Program-made: the position numbers and the translations under genes
The notes under the pieces: generated by a model
Database searches by the model: none
What the model was told of the DNA's origin: nothing
What the model saw: only the letters and a program-made list of their open reading frames with translations
Source: TMED14 sp038145075
Lineage (GTDB): Bacteria > Bacteroidota > Bacteroidia > Flavobacteriales > Schleiferiaceae
Length of the DNA stretch: 14,536 nt
Direction: 5' to 3'
Assembly (NCBI GenBank): GCA_038145075.1
Contig: JAYQOY010000042.1
Coordinates: forward strand, 1 to 14,536
In this document: piece after piece, positions 14,471 through 14,536 of the stretch
Position numbering within the stretch: position 1 is the stretch's first letter
Layout of the letters: every line of letters begins with the position of its first letter

Positions 14471-14505
14471 GGCCCAGCGGGGGCCCCCGGATTTTATTAA
14501 TTAAC
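14471..14505 (+). terminator. Probable dnaK terminator: GC-rich hairpin then T-rich run
   Basis: GGCCC (14471-14475) can pair with GGGCC (14481-14485) across a five-base loop. It overlaps the 12-base perfect palindrome CGGGGGCCCCCG (14478-14489). ATTTTATTAATTAA follows directly. The sharp GC-to-AT switch fits intrinsic termination, though the T-run is interrupted. The rest of the window (14506-14536) is AT-rich and may hold the promoter of the next gene. Confidence 0.45.
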
Positions 14506-14536
14506 AAAGTGTAAGATAAAAAAAATTGGTAAATAT

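Overview
The window reads as ordinary chromosome from a fairly G+C-rich member of the Bacteroidota, most likely Flavobacteriales. The signs are: promoter boxes of the Bacteroidota type (TAnnTTTG) in short divergent gaps; several lipoproteins with relaxed lipoboxes; a DnaK carrying GGGTHDVS in its second phosphate loop, a form I associate with Flavobacteriia; and start codons that mostly lack a Shine-Dalgarno sequence. The order-level placement is inference; the phylum is well supported. Coding density is very high and no gene-free stretch exceeds about 100 bases. I see no tRNA, rRNA, CRISPR array, insertion sequence or phage gene.

Layout. (1) 5-898, plus: an esterase of the enterochelin-esterase type whose 5' end may lie outside the window. 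It meets tpx at a shared bidirectional terminator. (2) 945-2942, minus: a three-gene operon transcribed as TauE/SafE-type permease, ZIP-type metal transporter, thiol peroxidase Tpx. (3) 2997-7736, plus: an operon of a small lipoprotein, a THUMP-domain RNA methyltransferase, 6-phosphofructokinase (pfkA) and the replication-restart helicase PriA, with overlaps or tiny gaps between genes. (4) 7808-8827, plus: a lipoprotein alpha/beta hydrolase of the proline iminopeptidase type, convergent with the next operon with a single base between stop codons. (5) 8829-11366, minus: panB, then an RluA-family pseudouridine synthase, then a membrane-anchored isoaspartyl peptidase/asparaginase. (6) 11420-12466, plus: a Bacteroidota-type lipoprotein resembling DUF4249. 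(7) 12544-14436, plus: dnaK, followed by hairpins and an AT-rich tail.

The genes are mostly housekeeping: glycolysis (PfkA), pantothenate/CoA synthesis (PanB), RNA modification (the methyltransferase and the pseudouridine synthase), fork restart (PriA), protein folding (DnaK) and peroxide defence (Tpx). Accessory surface or periplasmic functions sit between them. I did not find a convincing new biological system. The points most worth a second look are local: panB and the pseudouridine synthase lie in one reading frame separated by one stop codon; a hairpin abuts the asparaginase start codon; two promoters place their start site almost on the ATG; the ZIP protein has lost a usual metal ligand; and the genes of the two operons are combined in unusual ways.
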